From positions 310,001-374,000 of the forward strand of contig OY294046.1 in assembly GCA_958510825.1 (NCBI GenBank): a stretch of DNA of 64,000 nt. The letters are read 5' to 3'. The position numbers and the translations under genes were made by a program. The DNA is from Brachypterus glaber. Taxonomy: Eukaryota; Arthropoda; Insecta; Coleoptera; Kateretidae. The notes under the pieces were generated by a model. The model was given only the letters and a program-made list of their open reading frames with translations. It did not search any database and was not told where the DNA came from. Shown piece by piece: positions 1-11,530 of the stretch (the stretch's first letter is position 1; the number at the start of each line of letters is the position of its first letter).

Positions 1-1116
1 AAAAAGTTCCTCGCCTCTGCAACTGCCAACTTTACTGCTCGATTTTCCCAGCTAATAAAACTAACTAAAAAAAAGCACTTTGCCATCACGAATTTCCAAA
101 CTTTACCACTCAATTTTTACAAAACTAAAAAAACCTTACTGTCTCTATAAATTTCCCAACGATTTTCCAAACTTAAGCGTGGTTGGGGGGTGATTTATTC
201 TCATTTTGTGATTGTCCCTTAATTTACTGTTTATTTTGTTTAACGCTTCCTCTACTTCTCATTTACTATTTTTCAATAAAGCAATGTTATTTGCAAAACA
301 AGCCAAGCGAATTTTTTTAAATATTTTCCAACAATCAATTTTGCTTTAAAAAGCAGAGACATTTTATAAATTTCAATACAGCCGGGGCCATATGGCTTGT
401 TCTCAACTTGGAGTCAGTCCATATCTGTTTAAAAAATACCTATATATGTATATATATTACTGGATTATTATATGACATGCATGCAGATAATGTCTGTAAG
501 TCAATCGTACCATAAAATTCAAGGATAACCAAGTTATAATATCGTATATTTTCTTAATTATTATGATACTAGTTATGATATTTTCAATCTATAAACCATT
601 GTCGGAAATTGCCTTATATTTATTTATTAATTACTTCTTTTATAACATAACAAGTTAAGCTTATCTTTTTTTTTGGAGTGCTAAAAACATGCAATTAGTA
701 GAATACAACTTTTTAAAAAGTAATAAAATTAATAAGCCATGAGAATATGCTAAGGTTTATACCTTGAGATTTTAGCGTTAACTGTATATTTTGATAATTT
801 CTATAAAAAAATTAATTTCGAAACACAGTATTAGTCAGAGCCGCGTCGTGTTTTTTATGTGATCAAAATTTTACGCCCTTTGCGCCCCTCGAGTGGTCAG
901 TTGATGACAAAAAAAGTAATCCAGCATCAATTAGGCCCTTATTTATGACCTCAAGTTAACTAAAAAAAGGTCATGAGACAATAAAACGCCCTATAGGATG
1001 GTATTAGTGAAAAAAATTAATTTGGGAACTTTGGTTTAAAGAGCGTTGGCTTCCTTTACTCGTGCTACGAATAGGGTCCTATGTTCTATGTGTATACACA
1101 TACCTAAAGGTATAGA
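1..1116. other. AT-rich non-coding stretch
   Basis: No ORF of note, no recognisable RNA and no clear terminal repeats. Short poly-A and poly-T runs only. It could be intergenic, or an intron upstream of the first coding exon of the cadherin gene; the sequence does not decide. Confidence 0.5.
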
Positions 1117-1905
1117 CAGGGCCGGATTCACTGAAAATGCCGCCCTAGACATTGCATAATATATCTCCCCCAAAAAAATAAGAAAAAAAAGCAACCCATT
1201 GCTGCAAACTTTAGTATAAGTTACTTAGGTACTTGATAAGTCATCAATAATGACCAAAAAAAGGTCGTTAACTAAAACCAAAGAACTTTTGCCTCAAGAA
1301 GTTATTTCAGACCAATGTTTATGAAGGTGTCATCTCTTTGTTTGTTTATTTACTAACAGAAACGCGATACAGCTTTGTGGTGTAAAATGTAGATGTCGCT
1401 AGTCGACTTTCAAGCTACCTAGTAGCGATGTTGCGTAGTTTCCACCTTATCATGAATTCAAATTATTATACTTAAATTAAAAATGTAAAAAACTTTATTG
1501 TGTATATTATAATTAAGTTTAATAATTTAGTATATTTAAATCTATTAAAATTAAACTACTAGTTCATATAAAACTCATACAGAACTAATGTTTCTTAAAA
1601 TTTACAATAAAATATCCAAAGTATATGTTTCCAATCGGCAACACTGTACCCCTGTCAGCCATTTTACGACATTAGACTGTGAGTTTACACATGCTTTCTC
1701 TCTCTTTGAGTGTTTAAAAATGTAAACAATAAACACTCCCCACTAGCCCCTCACCATAGTTGATCCACGCTTCAAACAAAGCCTATAGCAAATTTCATAA
1801 TTTCTGTTCTTGAGATGTAAGTTCTTTGACTAAAACGTAGCTGGCCCCTAGAATTTGATATCCTAGAAAATTGCCTCGTATGGCCTAATTGAAAATCTGG
1901 CTCTG
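1117..1905. mobile_element. hAT-like non-autonomous DNA transposon (about 0.8 kb)
   Basis: The left end reads CAGGGCCGGATT. The right end, reverse complemented, reads CAGAGCCAGATT, an imperfect terminal inverted repeat of the type known from hAT elements. No transposase is seen inside. A perfect 8-bp TSD is not found directly at these ends. The octamer TGTTCTAT follows the right end (1906) and also occurs at 1082-1089, 27 bp outside the left end, so the left boundary may be more complex than drawn. Confidence 0.5.
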
Positions 1906-1929
1906 TGTTCTATGTATATAAATTGAATG

Positions 1930-2340
1930 ACTAATCATAGTGAAGTGTCAGGTGAAGTTCCAGTACTAATTACTAATTTATTAGTAATTAGGGTGTCACA
2001 AGAATCGAGAAAACGACATTTCCTCTCGATTTCGAGAAAGGAACAGGGAAAGAGTGTAAAAAGTCGAGACAAGGCGAGAGTCACGTCGCGTCGTCGAGAG
2101 TCGAAACTTGATTAAAAATCAAGACTTCTTAATTCTTGATTAGTCTTCCATAAAATTTTTTTATTGTAAATAAAAGCTTTTCTTGCCTGCTGTGGGATGT
2201 TTCGACAAGTGATACTAAGGTCATACAACCCTGCAGAATTTCGAGAGTCTTGAAAATCAAGACATTCGCGACACGAGATAAGAAATTAATAGCCGAGACA
2301 CTCGATATTCGAGACAAGAAGTTAATTGTCTAGAAATGAT
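1930..2340. repeat. CGAGA-rich cryptic simple sequence
   Basis: The pentamer CGAGA or its complement TCTCG recurs many times over about 400 bp, mixed with short inverted words such as TTGATT and AATCAAG. The small open frames on both strands here are by-products of this composition, not genes. Confidence 0.5.
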
Positions 2341-2989
2341 CAAGAAAACACCTATTTTTTGTGTCGAAAATCGAAACTCTAGATATATCTGTAAGTAAAA
2401 TCAGAATTCCTGTACAGGTACAGTAACTCGCAATTTTGTCCGTTTTTGCACTGTATTAAAATGTTTAAAAAGTATAATAAGAAAGAATATATATTAACTA
2501 TATCCGGTCTATTTATATATTTTCTGAACTCGTATTCATCTTTATAAGTATTAATTCTTCGTTTTATTAAATAAATTGTACAAATCGGGTTTTATGCCTT
2601 TTAATTTGTGACCATATTTCCGACCACAAAAGATTGGTGGCAGGAAATTCCAAAGTCAAAAGGTAGATAAAATTTACTTTTTATTTCAAAGAAAAAGATT
2701 AATTTTATTTCTATAAGAATATTTTTTCGAAAAAATACTCATTTAAAGCTTTGGACGAGGCACTATTTCATCTACTACGTATATTGAAGTTAAGTATGGA
2801 AGACTAAAAATAAGAATAAATTTATTTTAATTAACAAGTACCTAGTAATTAAAAAATATTACCCGTTAAATTTATTACTAGTACTATGTGAACATATCCA
2901 TTAATCTTCCGTTTTGACTTTTTATGTGTCCACTATGCAAAGGAGATCTGGAGATATAGGTATTTGCTATGGTAATCCTTAGTCAACCT

Positions 2990-3440
2990 TAGGCGCTATT
3001 CACATAAGCATAAGACATAACATACAAAGCGTTTCAACCATTAGATGCTATGATTGACTTATTGCTTATTTTGTACAGTAATCATTTCTTAAAGATTACT
3101 TGATTCTCTACAAGATTACGCAAGGATTACGTAATTAATTACATAGGCACACAAAAAAATCTTCTGTCCCACACGTGATATACACTAATCCGATGTCAGC
3201 TTTGACCAATCAGGTCAGAGTTTCAAAATAACCTCAAAAAACTGTTTTTTGGGATTATTTTTAAAAACTGACCTGATTGGTCAAAATTGACATTGGATTC
3301 GTGTTCAGCGGCCAAAAATACATGGGAACGTATATGTCGCACCTCTTGTGGGCCTGTATTATCCCTGCTTTGTACAGTGATTACTCGTATCTGTCAGGCT
3401 CGCTAGGTGCGTTATGTCTTATGGTTATGCGAGCCCTTGG
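2990..3440. mobile_element. Miniature TIR element related to the 58.8-59.2 kb hairpins
   Basis: The left end carries CATAAGCATAAGACATAAC (about 3002-3020) and the right end carries its imperfect complement (about 3410-3430). Inside is a second inverted pair around TGACCAATCAGGTCAG (3202-3217) and CTGACCTGATTGGTCA (3269-3284). The same kind of ends with ACATAA words occur in the twin hairpins near 58.8-59.2 kb. No coding sequence. Confidence 0.45.
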
Positions 3441-3959
3441 ATAACGCTTTACAATACAAATCATCAAATATAGATTTAATTTTAAATTTAATAAATTTAA
3501 TACATTGTGTGTTGTATTTTTGCTTAAAAGCCCTATCAGGTTCACCTAATGAAACACTAAAAACTAACTAACGGATCTTTTTGGAAGTGTAGTTTAATTT
3601 TTATTTATTGAATTTTTGACGATTCCGTATAACAGTCTTACGCTAAAAATAAACTGTGAGAAAGAGGAAACGCACTTCCACTCAAGTGACCCCAATATTT
3701 TTCAAAATTTTGCGTAAAACGATAAAAAATGCTCATATAGTTGTTTGAATCAATGTATGTAACTGTATATGGACTGATTTACTTTCCAGTCGATATTATA
3801 TAATTATTAATTGATATTTAAATTTACTGATTGTTTAAATGTCAATTTACTGTATAAAATACAACTATGCATTTATTACAATAATAAGTAGGTACATGGA
3901 TATTATTTCATAAGACTGCAAAAATTAATTTCACTTTATATTTAGTGCTAGCATGCTGC
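3441..3959. other. Non-coding, nothing recognised
   Basis: AT-rich sequence without a supported ORF, RNA gene or repeat end. Confidence 0.5.
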
Positions 3960-3967
3960 CCTACACT

Positions 3968-4222
3968 CAACGAACTAACAACTCTTCTCTCTAGAATACG
4001 CATACCGTTAATATAAAGTATCGCCAACATCTCGGTTTGTTTGTAAACAAATAGTAGGTATATTCAGGCCTGAACAATAACAATTACCAGTAACTGTTAT
4101 TGTTGTCTCTGTTAGAACAAAGCTGTGCGAGTAAGACAGACAAATGTATATGTTGGCTACGTTTTTGTCAGTTTTTACAAATGAAATGCCTATTCTAGAG
4201 AGAGAGAGTTATTAGTTCGTTG
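3968..4222. mobile_element. 255-bp hAT-type MITE with perfect 8-bp TSD
   Basis: The terminal inverted repeats start CAACGAACTAAYAACTC and extend about 35 bp (3968-4003 and 4187-4222). The element is flanked on both sides by the identical octamer CCTACACT (3960-3967 and 4223-4230). An 8-bp TSD with short TIRs and no coding capacity is the signature of a hAT-superfamily MITE. Confidence 0.8.
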
Positions 4223-4230
4223 CCTACACT

Positions 4231-5045
4231 ACATCTACATTAGGGTGCTACTAAAAAAAAAACAGATTTTTTAGGGTTACCAAATTTTAGGTCAATAGGT
4301 CATTAACATTTGCCGAATCAAGCCCTAAAAGAGGGGCACAAAATATATTTTTAAGGGTGTTTGTAAAAAAAATTAAAAAAATGTTTTTTTTATAACAATT
4401 TTATAAAGTTATATTTCTCCATATATTTAGTCAATAAATAAATGACACTACTTGTGTGCAACCTGAACAAAAACTACTCTGGAGAACATGCATTTAAAAA
4501 AAAAATATTTTTTGACATATGAAAAAAAAGTTGTTACCTGAATTGAGTTACAAGGATTTGTATAAATCTTTAGACTTATGGTATCATTTATAAAGTTAAA
4601 AAAACTTTTATCCTTTTTGTCCTGTCACCCATGAGTGAAATATGAATATATACAATAAATGGCAAACCTGCTTTTATTAAAAAGATACCTGCAGTTTTCA
4701 CACCTTCTTTACTACCAAGGTGTTGGATTTACCTATGTATTATAGAAATGTCTACATAAAGCATATACATTTAAAAGGTGTTACTTTTTTTTGCCTTTTG
4801 ACAAAAGTTATTAAAAACGTGCAGAATCTTCATAATTTCAATAAATCAAATATTTTGAAAAAAAAACAATCAGGTCCCAAACTATTTTATTTTGACATCT
4901 TTTTTCACACACTAAAAGAAGAGGTCTATTAGAAACAAAATAATTGATTTTTTTTGTCACTTTTGCTCTTCGTACAAATAAAATTCAATTTAGTAAAAAT
5001 CCTTGGTATAAATGCTACAATCTCTTGCCGGTTGGTTTATCCTAC
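4231..5045. other. Non-coding, A/T homopolymer-rich
   Basis: Contains many poly-A and poly-T runs. The open frames of 60-70 codons here have no recognisable protein features and are best explained by composition. Confidence 0.5.
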
Positions 5046-5450
5046 AATGGAGATCTCTACAACTAGAATTATGAAACAAAAGACGTCTACCCTATCTCTA
5101 TCTCATTTGTGCTACACTTTCCAGCCAACCAAATAAATACTGTACTTGTTTTTCATACAACAAATACAGTATTTATTTGGTTGGCCGGAAAGTGTAGCAG
5201 TGAGCGGCACGAACGAACATAGCTAATGTGAATCCGTAGAATAAGATAATTCTACTAAAATTTAGATGGCGCCAGTAATTTCTTTAATATAGTTACACTT
5301 TTCGCCCGGCCAAGTAAATATTGTATTTGTTCAACAAAGAACAAATACAGAATTTGTTTGGTTGGGTGGAAGTGGGAGTGTATGTATGTATTCTATCCTT
5401 TTTGGGTAGAACTTTTGTCCCCGTCTAATCTAACGGGAGAAATCTCCATT
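5046..5450. mobile_element. Miniature element family A, copy 1
   Basis: One of four copies of a roughly 400-bp element in this window (also near 19.2, 24.3 and 47.5 kb). The ends are inverted: AATGGAGATCTC at the left and GAAATCTCCATT at the right. It contains two strong hairpins, one built on AAATACTGTA words and flanked by a 16-bp stem near TGCTACACTTTCC/GGAAAGTGTAGC, the other around a CAAATACA/TGTATTTG pair. No coding capacity. Confidence 0.75.
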
Positions 5451-5730
5451 AGCACGAGATTTGAAACACCTACTCAATATTTTATCACAGAATCTGTTTT
5501 TTCAGTGTATTTGAGTTTAAAGATATTTATATTTTTTTACACATTAATAATATATACATTTATATTACCTTAATCACAACTTTCTCTTATAGCAAATAAT
5601 TATATATTTATCAAAAACGTGATGATATGCCATACACCAAAGTGTGAGAAATTATACCGGTATTTTTAGCTAATACAGATACCTATAAAATGGTGAGAAT
5701 TTTTTCTTGGTATATATTTCTTCATGTATA

Positions 5731-6574
5731 CAGCCTGTTCCAGAACTCGCGTACCGAAATTTGAGGGTATATTAAAAACCCTCTGGAAAATATGAAAAAA
5801 ATTAAAAAAAAATCCATCTTCAATACTAATTAAAAAGGAAGCTATTTAATCTGACCAATCCTGTTGCTGATGTTAAATTACCTAAAAATTAGTTTTTCCC
5901 TACTTATTAGTAACTATGGTTGCATTTTAATGGTTGACTCGTGCATTGTTTAAGACTTTCAACTTTAGAATCTTTTTAGGTTATTATATTTTGACAAAAC
6001 CGACAGAGGCCACGATACTAAGGCTTGTTTCAGGTTCTTCTTCAAAAGCCTGAATGACAGCTTCTTTATTATCAACAGTTCTTGCAGTTCGCGGAGCGCC
6101 TCCAATCTCTTTTTTGTTTGGAGTTAAATTTCCAGAATTTCTTGCCCTTTGCACCAATCTTAAAATAACATTTCTCCTAGGATGTTCTCTATTGGGAAAA
6201 CGAATAGAATATTCTACAGATGTAGCTGAAGCACTCCGGCCACACTCGCCATATAAAATTAGCATTTCGCAATACTCTTCTGAAGTAAACATCATGAAAG
6301 TTTTGATATTTTTTTATGACATTAATAAATATTTATGTCACATTAATCACCATGTCAACCTACAGAATATGTACCTGCAATAATTAAATTTGCTTCCATA
6401 GCTACAAATTGAACTTTTAATGGTAATTTACAATCAGCAACAGTATTGGTCCACTTAAAGCGTTCTTATTTTTGAATTGAACGAAGATGGATTTTTTTTG
6501 AATTTTTTTTCATATTTTCCAGAGGGTTTTTAATATACCCTCAAATTTCGGTACGCGAGTTCTGGAACAGGCTG
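5731..6574 (-). mobile_element. Tc1/mariner-type element, internally deleted (844 bp)
   Basis: Terminal inverted repeats of about 90 bp start CAGCCTGTTCCAGAACTCGC at both ends (5731-5820 and, inverted, 6485-6574). The TA dinucleotide flanks both sides (5729-5730 and 6575-6576), the TSD of the Tc1/mariner superfamily. The only coding remnant is a short minus-strand ORF for the N-terminal part of a transposase; the DDE catalytic part is missing. It can move only if another element supplies transposase. Confidence 0.8.
5984..6295 (-). pseudogene. Truncated transposase N-terminus (DUF4817-like helix-turn-helix)
   Basis: The 103-codon frame begins MMFTSEEYCEMLILYGEC and continues with SIRFPNREHPRR. 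From memory of the family this resembles the N-terminal DUF4817-type helix-turn-helix domain found at the start of some insect mariner-like transposases. The frame ends soon after SLSIVASVGF, where the family would go on into a second helix-turn-helix and then the DDE/D nuclease domain, neither of which is present. It lies wholly between the 90-bp terminal repeats of the surrounding element. What remains could at most bind DNA ends; it cannot catalyse transposition. The start is the first ATG of the frame. Confidence 0.65.
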
Positions 6575-6814
6575 TATTTTCTATAATGATTCATTATTAA
6601 GGGCAATATTAGTAAACGGCGAGTATAGCCTAAAGGAGGTCACGTTACTTTTTACACGATTTTTTTAAACACAAATTTTAACTTTTAACTATATAAACAG
6701 CAAAATAAGGAACTAACGAACCCAACCAAAACTAGGTACCAAAATATATGAACCAAAAGCACTTAAATATAATTATATAATAGTAGGTACTTTATCCACT
6801 GAGTAGGAATAATA

Positions 6815-8726
6815 ACACTGTGCGACAAAATCGAGGTTGATCTTTTAGGCAAGAGATCTACGTCATTCGCAAATATAGGTCTAATATAGTCGAGTCACCA
6901 GGGGGTTTCGCTATTTTAGGTCATTTAAGCGATTCTTTTTATTTTAAAGTTTTCAGCTCACGCTAATACAGGGTGTATTTGAAATAGTGTAGGAAATTTT
7001 AACAAGTGATTCTACATGATAAAATATGACAAAAAGTTCCTATAAACATATGTCTTAAAATGCGTCATAAGGGAGCTACGCCCCTTTGAAATTGGCTAAA
7101 AAAATCGGTTTTTATTTAATAACTCAGGAACCCTTTAAGATATATTAACGAGGTTTTGAACGTGAATTAATCCTAATAAGGCCCATCTTTGTATGTTATT
7201 TTCACGTACTTATTTAAACCAGGGGTGTGCGAAACGGGGGGGCCTTATCAGTTTTTTGTCCCAAACTTTTTTCTGTGTAACTTTTTTGCAATTTTATTTT
7301 TGAAATATGATTCCTCAGGTCAAAATACATAAAAAAGGTACTCTTGTTGTAATACTGTAGGATTAACCGTTTTCGAGAAAAGTTCATTTGAAGGTGAAAT
7401 TTCACGGTTCGAGGACGAAAAATTAAATACTAAAATGTCGAAAACCAAAATTTTAATGATGCAATGTTATTCTACATCAAAAACTAAGAAAAAAAGTTTC
7501 CATACATGTAGGTCGAAAAAACGCTTTTAAAGCTACCATAGCCCTTTAAAAATGGTGCATATTTAGGAGACCATAGCTCCACTAGGATTGATTTTTGGAA
7601 GTACCTGTATATGAGGTTTTTTTCTTAGTTTTTAATGTACATTCGCCCAGCATCATTAAAATTTAGGTTTTCAACATTTTAGTATTTAATTTTTCGTCCT
7701 CGAACCGTGGAATTTCACCTTCAAATGAATTTTTCTCGAAAACGGTTAATCCTACAGTATTACAACAAGAGTACCTTTTTTATGTATTTTGACCTGAGGA
7801 ATCATATTTCAAAAATAAAATTGCAAAAAAGTTACACAGAAAAAAGTTTGGGACAAAAAACTGATAAGGCCCCCCCGTTTCGCACACCCCTGGTTTAAAT
7901 AAGTACGTGAAAATGACATACAAAGATGGGCCTTATTAGTATTAATTCACGTGCAAAACCTCATTAATATATCTCAAAGGGTTCCTGAGTTATTAAATAA
8001 AAACCGATTTTTTTAGCCAATTTCAAAGGGGCGTAGCTCCCTTATGACGCATTTTTAGACATATGTTTGTAGGAACTTTTTGTCATATTTTATCATGTAG
8101 AATCACCTGTTAAAATTTCCTACCCTATTTCAAATACACCGTGTATACAAGACCCATTTTTCAAGTTAGCATTTCATAACGTTGACAGGCCCTCAAATGA
8201 CATTTTCGTTAATATCATATCTAAGGAACCCTTTCAGCTACAGAAATGAGTATATGCATGTGTTTTTATATCAACAAGGCCTATTAATATATACTACTTT
8301 TTAGGGGCCTTCCCGTTTCACCCACCCCTGGCTAAAATTAAAACATGAAAATATTTATTATTAATAGGCTTTGTTGATATAAAAACACATGCATAAACTC
8401 ATTTCTGTAGCTCAAAGGGTTCCTGAGAGATTAAACGAAAATGTAATTTGCGGGCCTGTCAATGAATGATAGTAGCTCCCTTACGAGGCCTTTTTTGACA
8501 TAAGTTCATATGAGCTTTTTCATGTCTTTTGATAGGAATTCACCTCCCAAAGTTATAAAACGCTAACTTGAAAAATGGGTCTTGCATAATAGGGTACATT
8601 GGAAATTTAAATTTAAAAAAATCGCTTAAATGACCTAAAGTGAAACCCCTTGGGGACTCGACTAGTAGTCCTAAATTAACGACTGACGTTGACAGATCTC
8701 GTGCCTAAATTTTTTGTCGCACGGTG
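6815..8726. mobile_element. Nested palindromic (foldback) element, 1.9 kb
   Basis: The outer ends are inverted repeats: ACACTGTGCGACAAAA (6815-6830) and the complement of ACACCGTGCGACAAAA ending at 8726. Inside, 6970-7515 and 7600-8147 form a palindrome with arms of about 545 bp and a loop of only about 85 bp. A second, diverged palindrome follows (8151-8294 against 8360-8590), whose left arm lacks about 85 bp present in the right arm. The outer arms resume at 8600-8726. The same 63-codon open frame appears on opposite strands in the two long arms (7214-7405 and 7707-7898), which is a consequence of the palindrome and not a gene. No transposase is seen. Confidence 0.75.
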
Positions 8727-9350
8727 TAATCATCGAAACTAAGTATAAGAATTCGTTAACATTTTGCTTATAAATGTCATGTATATACTAAGAAATAACA
8801 GCGGCCCTAAGACTCTACCCTGGGGTGTACCAGTTAAAGTTTCTTTATTAATTTTTTATTATCTCGGCTTACAAGTCATTTATATTAAAAGAAATTCCAC
8901 GTATTTTTTTATACACATGGTCCTTACTAATATAAGTTTATTAAAAAAAAATTAAATTAGATTATTTATTTTGTGGGATTTTTTTGATCTAAAATGCCTA
9001 GTAAATATAATTAACAATAAAAATTTGAATAAGAAAAACGGATTAAATAAACCCTAGCAATTAGTTTGTTAAACTGCGTGGGTAAATTTGTAATAAAACA
9101 CTTCTTCGCTCAGACAATACATGGGTTTTTGTGTTGGGCAAGTCCCACAATCATCAACAATGTCTGTTTATAAATATAAATAAACATAAAACAGGTACAC
9201 TTCCCATTTCCTGGTGATAATTACAATAAATCTTATCTCATTAATTTAGTGAGTAAAAAAAACAAGTTTTAGAATTCCAGATTTTTGGGAAGTATTTTCG
9301 TAAAATTTACAAAATGTGCCAAAAATATCAGATCGATAAAGCCTTTATAA
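8727..9350. other. Non-coding gap between element and LINE fragment
   Basis: No supported gene. The 63-codon frame at 8764-8955 has no recognisable features. The right part may contain decayed sequence of the LINE that follows, but no reverse transcriptase motif is legible. Confidence 0.4.
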
Positions 9351-9911
9351 TTGCCCATGATACTAAGACCCTTTATACATAGAAAATTTATTTATATTTT
9401 TTATAATATTAGAGACCTATTTCCTGAATATATTCTACGAAATATCTATATTTCACTGGTTCAATCAATTATAACATATGGAATTTGCATTTGGGGAAAT
9501 ACATATAACACACATTTTGAAAACTTAAACATCACGCAAAAATATATCTTAAAAGTTATTTTCTTTAAAAACAAATTATTTTCCACAACAGAGTTATTTT
9601 CTCAGACCAATATGCTAGATATAAAGGGGCTTTATATAATAAACGCAGTTAAATTTGTCCAAAAAAATCGAAATCTATTGGGTCACATTCAACATTTACA
9701 TGAAACTAGGTCAAAACTGAATTACAATTTAATCTTACCTCAACCTGTTAAAACACTAATAAAAAAATCACTTGCCTATACAGGTCCAAAATTATACAAC
9801 CTAATTCCTTCATCAATAAAAAAAATAAATAACACTGCACTGTTCTATAAAAAAGCTACCGATTTTATAAAAACAAATATCTATTTATTCCTATATGCGC
9901 TAGAGCAATAA
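9351..9911 (+). pseudogene. LINE reverse transcriptase C-terminal region (thumb/connection)
   Basis: The 186-codon frame resembles the region downstream of the palm domain in Jockey/CR1-group reverse transcriptases: the pattern YISLVQSIITYGICIWGNT followed by NITQKYILKVIF matches their Y.slv.S.i.YG...WG....l...Q...l core. The palm motif YADD is not present, so the fragment has no activity. The frame is open to a TAA stop just before the LINE 3' UTR, suggesting the true C-terminus is kept. The start shown is simply the first ATG-like codon of the open frame and is not a biological start. Confidence 0.65.
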
Positions 9912-10022
9912 AATTCTACCTCCCTCTATCTGAAAGTATAACCCTAATTTAAATGTTTTAAAGATTTTAACGGTCTTTAAAAAATATGTATGTATAAAAA
10001 AAATAAATAAATATAAATAATT
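9351..10022 (+). mobile_element. 3' fragment of a Jockey/CR1-like non-LTR retrotransposon
   Basis: The fragment holds the C-terminal end of a reverse transcriptase ORF, then a short 3' UTR and an A-rich AAATAAATA tail near 10000-10022. The 5' part, including the catalytic reverse transcriptase core, is absent, as expected for an incomplete reverse-transcription insertion. No TSD was found by eye. Confidence 0.65.
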
Positions 10023-10211
10023 AATACTTATATAATAATTCTGTGACAAATTAGAAGCACAACACGATTTTTATCAGGTGCAATGTTTTTTCTAAGTTTA
10101 AAAAAAAATATATACCTACCTACTATGTTTTTAAATTTCTCCGAAAGCCTACTTTATACAAATAGGGTATAACATTCAAAAAATGTATTTATTTAAAAAT
10201 TGACCAATAAA

Positions 10212-10212
<1 letters not shown>

Positions 10213-10250
<38 letters not shown>
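10213..10250. repeat. (ATT)n microsatellite
   Basis: About twelve perfect ATT units in a row. Confidence 0.9.
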
Positions 10251-10252
10251 GT

Positions 10253-10400
10253 TTACACAGAAAAATATATTGTCTTAAATCAAGAATATATGTTATGCAT
10301 AAAAAAAATTCTCTGTTATATACAAATCACCATATTCTTGATAATTTGAGTTACACACAGAAAAATATAGTCGTCAAAGACAATATTTTTCTGTGTAGCT
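10253..10400. repeat. Small hairpin element with ACACAGAAAAATATA words
   Basis: ACACAGAAAAATATA occurs twice directly (about 10256 and 10355) and its complement once (about 10382-10397). The pair at 10355-10397 makes a near-perfect hairpin, and AAGAATAT/ATATTCTT form a second inner pair. It is probably a short MITE; no TSD was assigned. Confidence 0.45.
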
Positions 10401-11020
10401 CAAAATATCTAATCTTGGCAACTGGACCGTTAACTTTTTGCACACACCATGACAAATCTTGTTTGATTTTTTTTTCTCGAGGGCTGAAGATGAGATGGTT
10501 ATAACATCTCTAATTATGTCCCCAAAATAATAAAGAAAATAGGAGAAAGAAGACCCGTTTTAATATCTATATTTTATCATTTTTAAAAGATTTGCCTTAT
10601 AAGCTTAACTTTGAACCGTTTTTATGCTTAAAATCACCTACCTATTTACGCATGTAAATGACATAACTGTAGGTTTTATATCTCAGCCCATTACCATCTG
10701 GCTTCTGCTAAAGATACATGGAGAATGCACCTTGCCTAGCACTACACTGTAATGTTGTAATAAATCTTCTGAAAGAAGGAACGGTTTCATTGTAAAATAC
10801 ATTCTTAGAATTCTTTTACACTGGCCGGAGATTGGAGGTCTTACCTGTTCAGGATGGTAACATAATTATAGAGTTTTATAATAACATTAGACCACAAACA
10901 AACACATGCTGAAACGGTTAACATTTCTAGACGGGTGGCAATGTATCTAAATTGCTATATCTAAGGAACAAATACTTCTATGAGAACAATACTATGACAA
11001 TAATAACACAGGTCTACAAA
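10401..11020. other. Non-coding, nothing recognised
   Basis: No ORF, RNA or repeat boundary that I can support. Confidence 0.45.
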
Positions 11021-11021
11021 A

Positions 11022-11072
11022 AATAGTTATTTATGGTGGGTAAAGTAAGACATTGCCCATAAGAAAATTTTG
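11022..11072 (-). repeat. End fragment of miniature family B
   Basis: Matches the inverted right end of family B (AATAGTTATTTATGG, then GGGTAAAGTAAGA and TTGCCCAT) but lacks the ACTAGT hexamer and stops after about 50 bp. It is a truncated solo end. Confidence 0.6.
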
Positions 11073-11214
11073 AAGCTATGGATATTCTAAATCCGAAAAT
11101 ACATAAAATAACTTCGTACTTATTACATTTTTAATTGGCGCATTTTTCAGTTCCTAATTTGGATTTGAAATTTCCCATTTAACTTCAATTTTTTCGAGAA
11201 TGGTTGTCCCTGCG

Positions 11215-11530
11215 TGTGCCTCTTTTATGAATTTTTAATTAAAGATTAATTATTGACAAAATATAAAAAAAATCTACAGATTGAAAAGTGACGCGCCCCC
11301 CATTTTACACGTCGCTGCTTAAAATTACCAAATAAAAATTACATAAAATGATACCCTTTAGTGTGGTTTATAGGGTTCCAGGGATATTAAATAAAAACTA
11401 CTTTTTAGACGTGTCCTTAGGAGGGTCGTAGCTCCCTTAGGGCTCATTTCCGGACCAACCTCTATAGAAACTTCTTTTCATATATTTTTTTTTAATTTAG
11501 AATCACCCCTTAAAATTCTTGAACTTATTC
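11215..11530. repeat. Diverged single arm of the 7-8 kb palindrome family
   Basis: Carries the same order of words as the long palindrome arms: a GGGTTCC box, AATAAAAAC, the GTAGCTCCCTTA box, then a TTAGAATCACCCC box. Divergence is high. It appears here as one arm, not a palindrome. Confidence 0.45.

Noticed and set aside
7214..7898. Two nearly identical 63-codon proteins as a conserved gene pair
   Set aside because: They are the two arms of one palindrome, read on opposite strands; the likeness follows from the DNA structure.
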